Source: Synechococcus sp. A15-62
GTDB lineage: Bacteria; Cyanobacteriota; Cyanobacteriia; PCC-6307; Cyanobiaceae
DNA length: 64,000 bases
Direction: 5' to 3'
Assembly: GCF_014280075.1 (NCBI RefSeq)
Contig: NZ_CP047950.1
Coordinates: 806,001-870,000 of the forward strand
The translations under genes were made by a program, and so were the position numbers. The notes beneath the pieces are model-generated. The model worked only from the letters and a program-made list of their open reading frames with translations, was not told the DNA's origin and did no database searches. The number at the start of each line of letters is the position of its first letter. The first letter of the stretch is position 1. Shown here piece by piece: positions 9,044-17,714 of this stretch.

Positions 9044-9154
9044 TTGGCGCAGTAAAAGCTCAACCACGCTCTGCCACCTAGGGCTTCGGTGCTCTTAACC
9101 CGCAGTTGGCAAGGCTGAACAGGGTGTTTAAAAAAGAGAATCAGGGAAGTTTCG

Positions 9155-9766
9155 ATGGCTCGTCTTGGCTGGCGACTGACGGCCTTGGTGACGCTCACGA
9201 TCGTGGTGGGTCTTGCGCTTCACTTCGGCGTCTCTGGATGGACGTCGACATCAGTCGCGGCAGGCATCGATGCAACGGGGCGAAGCTCCCTGGTTCTCTT
9301 CTCGATGGCCTTTGTGGCTTCGAGTGTGCAACGCCTCTGGCCGTCATCCCTGAGTCAGTGGATGCTGCAAAACAGACGCTGGATCGGGCTGAGTTTTGCA
9401 TCGTCCCATGGGATTCATTTGGCCTTGATCCTTGCGATGGCGCTTGATTTCCCTGACCCATTCCTGAGTGAGCAGCCCGCAGGGAAGTGGCTGGTTGGCG
9501 GTGTGGCGTATCTGTTGATTGCCTCGATGGCTCTCACGTCAACGAATGCGGCTCAGCGATGGATGGGCATGAAACATTGGATGCGACTGCACGTGATTGG
9601 CTCCTATTGGATTTGGGCCGAATTCGCCCTCACTTACGTGAGCCATGTGAAGAAAGGGCCAGCGGATTTCTATGCACCCTTTCTTGTCTTCACCCTGGTT
9701 CTCCTGCTGATCCGCTGGGTTGGCCACATCAAACCCAAAAGCCCGTTAAGTCCCGTGGGTGGATAA
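9155..9766 (+). CDS. Ferric-reductase-like transmembrane protein
   Basis: 203 residues with about six hydrophobic helices. Two helices carry His positions suited to a b-type heme: SSHGIHLALI near residue 88 and LHVIGSYWIWAEF near residue 148, as in ferric-reductase-like/MsrQ-type membrane domains. No flavin or NADPH domain follows, so electrons would have to come from a partner. Its start lies about 110 bases after pheS. Confidence 0.65.
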   Translation: MARLGWRLTALVTLTIVVGLALHFGVSGWTSTSVAAGIDATGRSSLVLFSMAFVASSVQRLWPSSLSQWMLQNRRWIGLSFASSHGIHLALILAMALDFPDPFLSEQPAGKWLVGGVAYLLIASMALTSTNAAQRWMGMKHWMRLHVIGSYWIWAEFALTYVSHVKKGPADFYAPFLVFTLVLLLIRWVGHIKPKSPLSPVGG

Positions 9767-9792
9767 ACACTCAAGTCGTTCGGGTTGGAGGC

Positions 9793-10423
9793 TTAGTCAA
9801 ACAACCAGCGAAATCCCATCGAAACGCCATGTTGCGTGGAGGAGTAGCTGTCGCGTCCGTTGTGGGCGGAGTAGTCGATACCGAAGTAGCGATAGGCCAG
9901 GGAAATCTGAGCGGAATTGCCCAGGGCGTAGGCCATACCCGCTTCGACGGTTCCCGAAAGATCCTGTTTGCCATTGAGCCCAAAGCCACCGGCATCCATG
10001 CCGAGGAAGGCCTGCCAGTCTTCGCCCAGAGCCAGGGTGGTGTTCATGCCCACAAGGGGCTGAACCCAGGTGTTGTGCCACGTCTCACTGGCTTCATTGG
10101 CAATGTCGCGTTGGAGTTGCCTTGAGGGAAGGATTCCCTCGATGGTTACGTCGTCTTTGAACGACACGTCCATGTCCAAGGAGGCGTCGATCAATCGCAT
10201 GCCTGCGAAGCCAATGAAGCTCATCGCCCCTGGCGTCATCCGTGGCTTTTGAATCTCCCCAGCGCGATAGCGCAGGGCCAGATCAAAAATGGTTTGCTCG
10301 CTGTCGGTGACCGACTTGACCGTTCAATGTTGATTGCCCTCGGGCTTCGATAGGCCCTGTTTTTGTCCCAATTGCCAGCGCACTCAGAGCGAGGACTTGT
10401 CCAAGCGTTTTGAAGGCTTTCAT
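9793..10423 (-). pseudogene. Outer-membrane beta-barrel protein, frameshifted/truncated
   Basis: A signal-peptide-like start (ATG 10423, MKAFKTLGQVLALSALAIG...IEARGQ) runs in one frame and stops after about 38 codons. The barrel continues in another frame (SVTDSEQTIFDLALRYRAGE, then GFAGMRLIDASLDMDVSF), down to the C-terminal GVSMGFRWLFD with a terminal aromatic-x-Asp typical of barrels. The two halves are complementary and overlap near 10310-10330. The barrel is also shorter than I would expect, so an internal deletion is likely. An internal start at 10239 could still make the C-terminal 148 residues. Confidence 0.5.
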
Positions 10424-10551
10424 GGACGTCTGCGCATTTTCCTCTTGTTAGAGAGAAAAGGAAATTTGCGCAGCGTTGCGATCCCGATCGCGGACGGATG
10501 GGCGCATGCAAGGTCCCATAAGCTGAATCCGTTGTTTCTTGGCCGCGATCA

Positions 10552-11460
10552 GTGCCCCGCATTGGACTGATCGTCAATGACGGCAAGCCGCTGGCCGTTC
10601 AGACGGCGGACACGATTCAGCAGCGCCTGGAGGCAACCGGCCACGCCGTGGAGCGGGCCAGCAGTTCGGGGGGAATGGTGGGCTTTGCCAACCCCGATCA
10701 GCACCTGCGGCTGCGGGGCTATAGCGCCTGTGTGCCCAAGGGCTTTGATCAATCAATGGTGCTCGCCATCGTTTTGGGGGGAGACGGCACGGTGCTCTCC
10801 GCAGCGCGGCAGACCGCTCCTGTGGGGATTCCGATTCTCACGATCAACACCGGCCATCTGGGGTTCCTGGCTGAGGCTTATCTCGATGATCTGGACCGGG
10901 CCCTCGATGTGGTGCTCACCCAGCAATGGACGATCGAGGAACGCAGCAACCTTGTGGTGAGTGTGATGCGGGGCGACCAGCGCCGCTGGGAGGCGCTGTC
11001 CCTCAATGAAATGGCCCTGCACCGTGAGCCGCTCACGAGCATGTGTCACTTCGAGATCGCTATTGGCCGCCACGCCCCGGTGGACATCGCTGCCGATGGT
11101 GTGATCCTTTCCACGCCGACGGGCTCGACGGCCTACGCCCTCAGCTCCGGTGGTCCGGTGATCACGCCGGATTGTCCGGTGCTGCAACTCACCCCGATCG
11201 CGCCCCATTCCCTGGCCTCCCGCGCCCTGGTGTTCAGCGACCGTGAGCCCGTCACGGTGTTTCCGGCCACACCGGAGCGGCTGATGATGGTGGTGGATGG
11301 CAGTGCCGGTTGCTATGTCTGGCCCGAGGACCGGGTCTTGATCCGTCGCAGCGATCACCCCGTGCGCTTTGTGCGCCTCGCTGACCATGAGTTTTTCCAG
11401 GTGCTGCGCAACAAATTGGGTTGGGGCCTGCCCCACATCGCCAAGCCCGAGCGGGAATGA
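10552..11460 (+). CDS. nadK: NAD kinase
   Basis: 302 residues, GTG start ([14 protein letters not shown]). ATP-NAD kinase motifs: [42 protein letters not shown], and the Gly-rich [18 protein letters not shown]. It phosphorylates NAD to NADP. The stop overlaps the start of the downstream regulator (ATGA at 11457-11460), which suggests translational coupling. Confidence 0.93.
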   Translation: MPRIGLIVNDGKPLAVQTADTIQQRLEATGHAVERASSSGGMVGFANPDQHLRLRGYSACVPKGFDQSMVLAIVLGGDGTVLSAARQTAPVGIPILTINTGHLGFLAEAYLDDLDRALDVVLTQQWTIEERSNLVVSVMRGDQRRWEALSLNEMALHREPLTSMCHFEIAIGRHAPVDIAADGVILSTPTGSTAYALSSGGPVITPDCPVLQLTPIAPHSLASRALVFSDREPVTVFPATPERLMMVVDGSAGCYVWPEDRVLIRRSDHPVRFVRLADHEFFQVLRNKLGWGLPHIAKPERE

Positions 11461-12134
11461 ACGCTGATCCCTTGTTGCTGTTGGCAGGCCCTTCGGCGAT
11501 CTCCCTGGCGCCCCGTCTAGCCGCATCGGGCTACGCAACCCTCGATTGGCTCAGTGCCGGGCCCTCGGCACATGCCGCTGAACCGGGTGAATCCCCTGTG
11601 GCTGCTGTGCTGGCGGCCGATCAGACCGCATTGATTCAAGACCTGCGCAGCCGTTTTGGGGCCATGCCGATCCTTTTGGATCTGGAACGCGACAGCGTTG
11701 AGGCCCGGGCCGCCTGCCTCGGAACCGGTGCAGATGATTTCTGGCTCTCGGAGATCGGGCCCAGCGATCTGTTGCTGCGTCTGCGCCTGCACCGCACGAT
11801 TCAACAGCGCTCGGGGCAGCGACCGGTGCTGCTTCAGCTCGATGATCTCAGTGTCGACCCCACCAACCGGACGGTTCGGCGGGGAGAACGTGTGGTGGCG
11901 TTGACGGCGAGGGAATTCATGCTGTTGCAGGTGCTGTTGCGGCGGCGTGGCCAGGTGTTGAGCCGCGAGCTGCTGCTTCAGGAGGTGTGGCAGGGGGAGC
12001 GTTCCAGCAGCAATGTTGTTGAGGTGTACGTGCGCTACCTGCGTCAGAAGCTGGAGGCCGGTGGTGAGCGCCGTTTGCTTCACACCGTGCGCGGCCGGGG
12101 GTATCGCCTCGGCCAGGTGTTGCCGAAGGCTTGA
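11457..12134 (+). CDS. OmpR-family response regulator with degenerate receiver
   Basis: 225 residues from the ATG overlapping the nadK stop. The C-terminal winged-helix domain is intact: [56 protein letters not shown]. The N-terminal receiver-like domain lacks the acidic pair after strand 1 (LLLLAGPSA instead of a DDD-type motif), and a clear phosphoacceptor context is missing. It therefore probably works without classical phosphorylation, like other orphan cyanobacterial regulators such as NblR-type proteins. That analogy is inference. Confidence 0.8.
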   Translation: MNADPLLLLAGPSAISLAPRLAASGYATLDWLSAGPSAHAAEPGESPVAAVLAADQTALIQDLRSRFGAMPILLDLERDSVEARAACLGTGADDFWLSEIGPSDLLLRLRLHRTIQQRSGQRPVLLQLDDLSVDPTNRTVRRGERVVALTAREFMLLQVLLRRRGQVLSRELLLQEVWQGERSSSNVVEVYVRYLRQKLEAGGERRLLHTVRGRGYRLGQVLPKA

Positions 12135-12140
12135 GCGGCC

Positions 12141-12584
12141 ATGGATGCTCTGCCCCCTGAACCGCCCCCGCAGTGGCTGCCGATTGGGGCCCGCTGGTGT
12201 GTGGCCCAGCAGCGTTGCATTGATCTCGAGGTAGCCCGCAGTCCGGAGCAGCAGCGGCTGGGCTTGATGCAGAGGCCGGCTCTGCCGCCTTTGCGTGGGA
12301 TGTGGTTTCCCTTCGCCACCCCCCAGCCGCAGCGCTTCTGGATGTTCAACACCCTTGCGCCTCTTGACATGATCTTTGTGCGTGATGGGCGGGTGCTCGA
12401 TTTGGTGCCCGCTGTTCCCACCTGCGCTGCCCTGCCCTGTCGCTCCTACTCCGCCGATGCCGATGGCAATGGACGGGCTGATTTCGTTGATGCGGTGATT
12501 GAGATCGGTGCCGGTGAGGCGCAGCGTCTTGGCATTGGCATCGGGGATCCGGTACGGATCACGCCGCTCCAGCTTTCGCCGTGA
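12141..12584 (+). CDS. DUF192 domain protein
   Basis: 147 residues. DUF192 signature: DLEVARSPEQQRLGLMQRPALPPLRGMWF, FWMFNTLAPLDMIFVRDGRVLDL, then an acidic segment DADGNGRADFVDAVIEIGAG and a C-terminal LGIGIGDPVRI. Function unknown; some relatives are exported. No clear signal peptide is seen. It starts 6 bases after the response regulator, probably in the same transcript, and is convergent with cobL. Confidence 0.8.
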   Translation: MDALPPEPPPQWLPIGARWCVAQQRCIDLEVARSPEQQRLGLMQRPALPPLRGMWFPFATPQPQRFWMFNTLAPLDMIFVRDGRVLDLVPAVPTCAALPCRSYSADADGNGRADFVDAVIEIGAGEAQRLGIGIGDPVRITPLQLSP

Positions 12585-12591
12585 AGCCTGC

Positions 12592-13854
12592 TTAAGCCGG
12601 CTTTGTTCCCGTCACGATCAACGTGGGGTTCATCGGAGCCAGGCGGGTGCCATCCCCCAGTGGTTGTCCCCTCCAGGCCTGCAGTTGCTGCACGCGCACG
12701 GCCAACCCAGCGTTCTCGAGCAGAGGCCGAACGCTGGCCAAGGCCTCGATGCTCGCCAGGGGAATCACCACAACGCCATCAGGCCGCAGCCGCGTCAGCA
12801 CGTTCTGCAGCAGGCGCTCCCGTTGGGCGCCACCGCCTCCGAGCAGAACCCGATCGGGCTGATTGAGGCCATCGGGGAGCCCCCCGTTCAGCACCGTGGT
12901 GGCGTCGGCCTCCAGTACTGCTTCGGGGCTGACACCGAGCCGTTGCGCATTGCGCTGGATCAGTTGCGCGCCACCGGCGCGGCGTTCCACCGCGAGCAGT
13001 TGCAGGCCAGGCCGCAGGCGCAGCGCTTCCAGACCGACGCTGCCGGTGCCGGCCCCCAGATCCCAGAGCACGCCCTGCTGCGGCAGGGCGAGTTCGGCCA
13101 GAAGTTGGATGCGCACCTCCCGCTTGGTCATCAGCCCGGGGTGATCGCTGTGCTGCAGGTAGAGCCCGTCATCGAGCCCGAATAACGGCAGCTGATGCGG
13201 ATCCGGTGCCGCGGGTTCGCGGGCGATCAGCAGTGCAATAAGCAGTGGATGCAGATCTGTTGGTAACGAGGCGTGTGGGGCGATCAGCTGCACCCGTTCA
13301 TCGGGGTGCCCGAGGTTTTCGCAGAGCCACAGGTCTGTGCTGGCCTCCAAGCCGCTGCTGCGCAACATCTGTTTCACGGTGCCGGCGCCCCCCTGGTTCG
13401 GGTCCGTCAGCACCGCCAGGGCCGCCGGTCGCTTCTGCAGGGTGCTGGCCAGGATTTTGGGATCCCGTCCGTGCAGGCTCACCCACTCGGCGTCCTGCCA
13501 GGGGCGCCCGATGCGGGCGAAGGCCAGCTGCAGCGATGTGGGGGCCGGATGAAACCGAAGCTGCTCTGCCCCGATGCGGTCGCAAAGAATGCGCCCTAGG
13601 CCGAACCACAGCGGATCGCCGCTGGCCAGTACCACCACAGCTTGATCAGCAGCTTTTGATTGCAGGCTGTCCACCAGAGCCCGCGGTTCATCGCTGCTGA
13701 TCAGCTCAGGTTTGGCGTCCCCTAGCCAGTCCTGCAGAGCAGCTTGCAACCGCTGCGGTGCGGCAATCACGGCGGCCGCCCGCAGCAGCGTCTGCTGTGG
13801 AGCGGGCAACGAGGCGGGCGCCCCGGCGTCGGTGCCGATAACATCGATCATCAC
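12592..13854 (-). CDS. cobL: Precorrin-6Y C5,15-methyltransferase (CbiE-CbiT fusion)
   Basis: 420 residues in two parts. Residues 1 to about 205 are a tetrapyrrole methylase (CbiE) domain: IDVIGTDAG, VVLASGDPLWFGLGR, WVSLHGRDPK. Residues about 225-420 are a Rossmann-type CbiT methyltransferase: MTKREVRIQLLAELAL, LWDLGAGTGSVGLEALRL, PDRVLLGGGGAQ. Together they methylate C5 and C15 and decarboxylate precorrin-6Y in cobalamin (pseudocobalamin) synthesis. The first two codons are both Met, so the exact start is ambiguous by one residue. Confidence 0.92.
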   Translation of the reverse strand: MMIDVIGTDAGAPASLPAPQQTLLRAAAVIAAPQRLQAALQDWLGDAKPELISSDEPRALVDSLQSKAADQAVVVLASGDPLWFGLGRILCDRIGAEQLRFHPAPTSLQLAFARIGRPWQDAEWVSLHGRDPKILASTLQKRPAALAVLTDPNQGGAGTVKQMLRSSGLEASTDLWLCENLGHPDERVQLIAPHASLPTDLHPLLIALLIAREPAAPDPHQLPLFGLDDGLYLQHSDHPGLMTKREVRIQLLAELALPQQGVLWDLGAGTGSVGLEALRLRPGLQLLAVERRAGGAQLIQRNAQRLGVSPEAVLEADATTVLNGGLPDGLNQPDRVLLGGGGAQRERLLQNVLTRLRPDGVVVIPLASIEALASVRPLLENAGLAVRVQQLQAWRGQPLGDGTRLAPMNPTLIVTGTKPA

Positions 13855-13893
13855 GTCATTCTGGTGTCAGGGTTTGCGGGGCAATGACCGCTG

Positions 13894-14007
13894 GTGCAAG
13901 CCCTGCTGCATGCTCGGATTGCCCAGGCCCGCAGTTACACCGCTGATGCGGTGACGCTGCCCTTGGCGGCGGAACAGCGCCTGAACGACCTGATGGAGGA
14001 GGCATGA
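13894..14007 (+). CDS. Possible 37-residue protein coupled to the next gene
   Basis: GTG at 13894 opens a frame (QALLHARIAQARSYTADAV...LNDLMEEA) ending at TGA 14005-14007, which overlaps the ATG of the next gene at 14004. The helix-like composition and 4-base overlap are typical of coupled genes here. Upstream TGA in the same frame limits it to this length. No family recognised. Confidence 0.4.
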   Translation: MQALLHARIAQARSYTADAVTLPLAAEQRLNDLMEEA

Positions 14008-14246
14008 CCCCAGCCCATGATCGCCGCCAACGCTTGCATGAGCTTGTGATTGCCTTGATTGCTCAGCAGGACGATCTGCCCTTGCTCGATCCCGATCAGC
14101 CCGACTTGGAGGGGACGGCCCCCGGCCGTTGGCTGGATCAGAACCGCCGCAGCCTGCATCGCTATCAAGCCTTGGTTCGCACGGCGGTCACCTTGGATGC
14201 CCTGCTGGATGCCGAAGACAATCCCTCACGACTGTCTGCAGGCTGA
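14004..14246 (+). CDS. Small hypothetical protein, 80 residues
   Basis: Starts MTPAHDRRQRLHELVIALIAQQ and is mainly helical and charged (PGRWLDQNRRSLHRYQALVRTA). No transmembrane segment and no recognised domain. Its last 10 codons overlap the first copy of a 15-base tandem duplication (14233-14247 and 14253-14267). It lies between cobL (divergent) and the GH116 gene. Confidence 0.55.
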   Translation: MTPAHDRRQRLHELVIALIAQQDDLPLLDPDQPDLEGTAPGRWLDQNRRSLHRYQALVRTAVTLDALLDAEDNPSRLSAG

Positions 14247-14325
14247 TGCTGATGTCTGCAGGCTGATCGCAACGGCTGGCTGATCGCGTCAAACCTGGCA
14301 ATCTGGGGCGACTCTCGGCCCCTGC

Positions 14326-16824
14326 ATGGCTTCGTTCGGTTGGTCCGCTCTGAACTCCCTGCTGGGTCGCGGCAAGCAAGCCAAGCGCTGGCATCCACCG
14401 GAGGCTTCCTGGAGCCGACCCTTCGGCCTGGGCTGGGACAAGCCCTACACGGTTCGCTATGCCAGCAACCTCGACGACGGCCCCAACCACGGCATGCCAC
14501 TGGGGGGCTTTGGAGCCGGTTGTTTTGGGCGGGCACCCGACGGCAACATCAACCTCTGGCATCTCGATGGCGGCGAGCACTGGTTTGGGGTGTTGCCCGA
14601 CTGCCAGTTCGCTCTGTTTGAAGGGAATGGTCGCGGCAAGCGCGCCCACGCTTTGGCGGTTCAGCCGGATCAGGATGCTTCGCGGCCGGAGGCTGGCCAG
14701 CCGCTGAAAGCCTGGGAGTGGTACCCGGCCAGCACGCCGGATCGCATCACCGGCACCTATTCCGCCCGTTACCCCCTCAGTTGGACCAGCTACGAGGGTG
14801 TGTACGACGCAGAGGTGCGTTGTGAGGCCTTCAGCCCGATCCTGCCGGGTGATTACCAGCGCACCAGCTACCCGGTGGCGGTGTTCGTCTGGACGCTGCG
14901 CAATCCCACCGATCAGCCTCTGGATTTGTCGTTGCTGCTGAGTTGGCGCAACACCACCGGCTGGTTCACCAACACCGATGCCTCCGCGGAGGTTCACTTC
15001 CGCGATGACGGCAGCCCCGAGCACAACTACGCCCCGGCCATCGGCAGCACCGCCGGCCAGCGCAACCGTTGCATTGACGATGGCTCCCTCAAGGGAGTGG
15101 TGCTCGAGGGCAACGTCTCCAATCCCGTTGCCGAGGGCGAGGGCCAGTGGTGCATTGCCACAGCCGAGCAGCCCGGTGTCACGATCCAGCGTTGCAGTCG
15201 CTGGAATCCCAGCGGTGATGGGCGTGAGCTGTGGGAGAGCTTCAGTGCTGATGGATCCATCCCTGAAAGCAACAATGACCGACGCAGTGGATCCGATGAT
15301 CCCCTCAGTGCTGCGCTTGCGGTGCAGTGTCAGCTGCCCCCTGGGCAGAGCATTGAGATCCCGCTGGTGATCAGCTGGGACCTGCCTGTGACGGCCTTTG
15401 CTACCGGTAGCCAGGCGCTGCGCCGCTACACCGACTTCTTCGCTGCGGATGCCAACCAGGCGGTTGCCATTGCCGCTGAAGCACTATGTGACTGGCGCAG
15501 TTGGCGCCAGCAGATCGAGGCCTGGCAGCAGCCGGTGCTGCAACGCCAGGACCTGCCGGAACCTCTGCGAATGGCTCTGTTCAACGAGCTTTACGACCTC
15601 TGTAGTGGCGGCAGTCTCTGGAGTGCGGCGTCACCTGAGAATCCCTACGGCCGTTTCGGCGTTCTCGAGTGCCTCGACTACGCCTGGTACGAAAGTCTCG
15701 ACGTTCGGCTCTACGGGTCCCTAGCCCTGCTGCAGCTCTGGCCGGAACTCGACAAGGCCGTGCTGCGCAGCTTTGCCCGCGCGATTCCGGCCGCAGATGC
15801 CACCCAGCGACCGATCGGCTGGTACTTCACCCAGGGGAAGGGCCGGGTGGAAGCTGATCGCAAGGTGAAAGGAGCCACCCCTCACGACCTGGGGGCTCCC
15901 AACGAGATCCCCTGGGATGCGACCAACTACACCGCTTATCAGGACTGCAACCTCTGGAAAGACCTCGGCAGCGATTTTGTGCTGCAGGTTTGGCGCAGCT
16001 TCAAGCTCGCCCCCAGTGGTGAAGACATCCGCTTCCTCGCTGATTGCTGGCCGGCGGCCGTGGAGGCACTGCGCTACCTGAAGACGTTCGATGTGAACAA
16101 CGACGGCCTGCCCGATAACGGCGGTGCTCCGGATCAGACCTTCGACGACTGGCCCCTCAAAGGGGTGAGCGCCTACTGCGGTGCTCTTTGGATCGCTGCG
16201 CTTGAGGCTGCCCTGGCGATTGCCCAGACGCTTCAGCTCATCACAGGGCTGGACACCTCCGCTGAACAAAGGGAATTCAGCGGTTGGCTGGAGCAATCCC
16301 GGGGCAATTTCGACAAGCTGCTCTGGAACGGCGAGTACTACGACATTGATGCCGAGAGCGGCACGCCGGTGGTGATGGCCGATCAGCTCTGCGGCGATTT
16401 CTACGCACGGCTCTTGGGCCTGCCCCCGGTGGTGAGTGACAACAACAGCCGCAGCACCTTGAAAGCAGTTAAGGAGGCCTGCTTCGAGGCTTTCGATGGT
16501 GGATCCCTCGGTGTGGCTAACGGCTTGCGCCGCGATGGCACGCCTTTGGATCCCAATGGCACCCACCCCCTCGAGGTGTGGACGGGGATCAACTTCGGGA
16601 TTGCCAGCTACTACCGCCTGATGGGAGACAAGCAGACGGCGCAAGCGATCTGCTCAGCGGTTGTTGAGCAGGTGTATTCCGGTGGTCTGCAGTTCCGCAC
16701 CCCTGAGGCGATCACTGCGGTGAACACCTTCCGGGCCTGTCACTACCTCAGGGCCATGGCCATCTGGGGGCTCTGGGCCACGGAGACCGATTGGATGCTC
16801 ATTCCCGGAGCGAATGCCCGTTGA
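14326..16824 (+). CDS. GH116-family glycosidase (non-lysosomal glucosylceramidase type)
   Basis: 832 residues. The N-terminal beta-sandwich domain carries HGMPLGGFGAGCFGRAPDGN and FEGNGRG. The C-terminal (alpha/alpha)6 barrel, about residues 390-830, carries ALFNELYDLCSGGSLW, LECLDYAWYESLDVRLYGS (likely nucleophile Glu region) and GGAPDQTFDDWPLKGVSAYC (likely acid/base Asp region), then GVANGLRRDGTP and EVWTGINFGIA. GH116 enzymes remove beta-linked glucose or related sugars from lipids or glycosides. The natural substrate in cyanobacteria is unknown. No signal peptide is seen, so it is probably cytosolic. Confidence 0.88.
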   Translation: MASFGWSALNSLLGRGKQAKRWHPPEASWSRPFGLGWDKPYTVRYASNLDDGPNHGMPLGGFGAGCFGRAPDGNINLWHLDGGEHWFGVLPDCQFALFEGNGRGKRAHALAVQPDQDASRPEAGQPLKAWEWYPASTPDRITGTYSARYPLSWTSYEGVYDAEVRCEAFSPILPGDYQRTSYPVAVFVWTLRNPTDQPLDLSLLLSWRNTTGWFTNTDASAEVHFRDDGSPEHNYAPAIGSTAGQRNRCIDDGSLKGVVLEGNVSNPVAEGEGQWCIATAEQPGVTIQRCSRWNPSGDGRELWESFSADGSIPESNNDRRSGSDDPLSAALAVQCQLPPGQSIEIPLVISWDLPVTAFATGSQALRRYTDFFAADANQAVAIAAEALCDWRSWRQQIEAWQQPVLQRQDLPEPLRMALFNELYDLCSGGSLWSAASPENPYGRFGVLECLDYAWYESLDVRLYGSLALLQLWPELDKAVLRSFARAIPAADATQRPIGWYFTQGKGRVEADRKVKGATPHDLGAPNEIPWDATNYTAYQDCNLWKDLGSDFVLQVWRSFKLAPSGEDIRFLADCWPAAVEALRYLKTFDVNNDGLPDNGGAPDQTFDDWPLKGVSAYCGALWIAALEAALAIAQTLQLITGLDTSAEQREFSGWLEQSRGNFDKLLWNGEYYDIDAESGTPVVMADQLCGDFYARLLGLPPVVSDNNSRSTLKAVKEACFEAFDGGSLGVANGLRRDGTPLDPNGTHPLEVWTGINFGIASYYRLMGDKQTAQAICSAVVEQVYSGGLQFRTPEAITAVNTFRACHYLRAMAIWGLWATETDWMLIPGANAR

Positions 16825-17154
16825 AGCGTGGCGCTGGGGGATTCACCGAACTGGTTGCGGTAATCCCTGGCGAAGTGATTGCGACTCTGGAAGCTGTAAT
16901 GGCAGGCGATTTCATGCACGGTGCTGCCGCCAATGATCCGCTGCACCTCCGGGGAGCTGAGAGCGTGATGCACCTGGCTGAGCCGGATCTGTTTCAGCAT
17001 TGGTTTGGATGGATAAAACCGGCAGCTTTCCTGAACCACCCAGCCGGAAGGTCCCTTCGAGTCGGCCCCGGCTCAATTGGGTGACATCCATCTCGAAGCC
17101 AACCGCCTGCAGGCTGTTGCTGAGGCACGGAGCAGAGTGGAATGCAACCTCCAT
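16743..17154 (-). pseudogene. AraC-family regulator remnant
   Basis: Two out-of-frame pieces. An N-terminal fragment starts at ATG 17154 (MEVAFHSAPCLSNSLQAVGF, then DVTQLSRGRLEGTFRLGG and VLSIQTN). A C-terminal AraC helix-turn-helix lies in another frame (LKQIRLSQVHHALSSPEVQ, IIGGSTVHEIACHYSF, RNHFARDYRNQFGESP). A normal regulator of this type is about 300 residues, so roughly the middle 170 residues are gone and the pieces join near 16990-17010. The 3' part overlaps the end of the GH116 gene. Confidence 0.6.
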
Positions 17155-17225
17155 GGGCTGATTGTTGGAGTGAATCGCCTTCTATGCAGGTTTGTTGTGA
17201 GAATTTATTCACTCACCTCTTCCCC

Positions 17226-17714
17226 ATGCGCCGTTTGCTCTGTTGTTTGTTGGCCGCTCTGGGGCTGCTGCTGCTCACGCCGGGTACGGCCTGGGCCCAG
17301 GTTCATCAGCATGAGAACGAGGACGGCGTCGCCATGGTGCGTTCGCTGGAGAGCCTGCGGGACCTCGATTACGACAGCTGGCAGGCGGTGGCCTACCGCG
17401 AAGGCCCTCCGGGCCAGCCGGTGGTGCTGCGCGTGGTGGGTTATCCCGGAAAACTGCGGCTCGATCATCCGGTGAGCCTCCAGGTGTTGGCGGGTCGGCG
17501 CGAATGGCAGCTGGACGACATCACCCTGGCCAATCCGGTGCTGGCCACCGATGGGCGCGACGCAGCGGCTGAATTTGCCCTCGATCCTCTGCTGGACGAC
17601 CTCAGCAACAACCGCCCGCTGCGTTTGGCGTTGCCGGGTGTCTTCACCGAGTTGCCGATCCCTCCCTACGTCGTCGGTGAATGGCGGTCCCTGCAGGAGC
17701 TGCCCCTCAGCTGA
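17226..17714 (+). CDS. DUF3122 exported protein
   Basis: 162 residues from ATG 17226; a longer frame upstream adds 28 unlikely residues. Signal peptide at residues 1-22 (RRLLCCLLAALGLLLLTPG, then TAWA-Q). The mature part (HQHENEDGVAMVRSLESLRDLDYDSW, YPGKLRLDHPVSLQV, LDDLSNNRPLRL) matches the cyanobacterial DUF3122 family of unknown function, presumably lumenal or periplasmic. The stop overlaps the ribD start (TGATG). Confidence 0.72.
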   Translation: MRRLLCCLLAALGLLLLTPGTAWAQVHQHENEDGVAMVRSLESLRDLDYDSWQAVAYREGPPGQPVVLRVVGYPGKLRLDHPVSLQVLAGRREWQLDDITLANPVLATDGRDAAAEFALDPLLDDLSNNRPLRLALPGVFTELPIPPYVVGEWRSLQELPLS

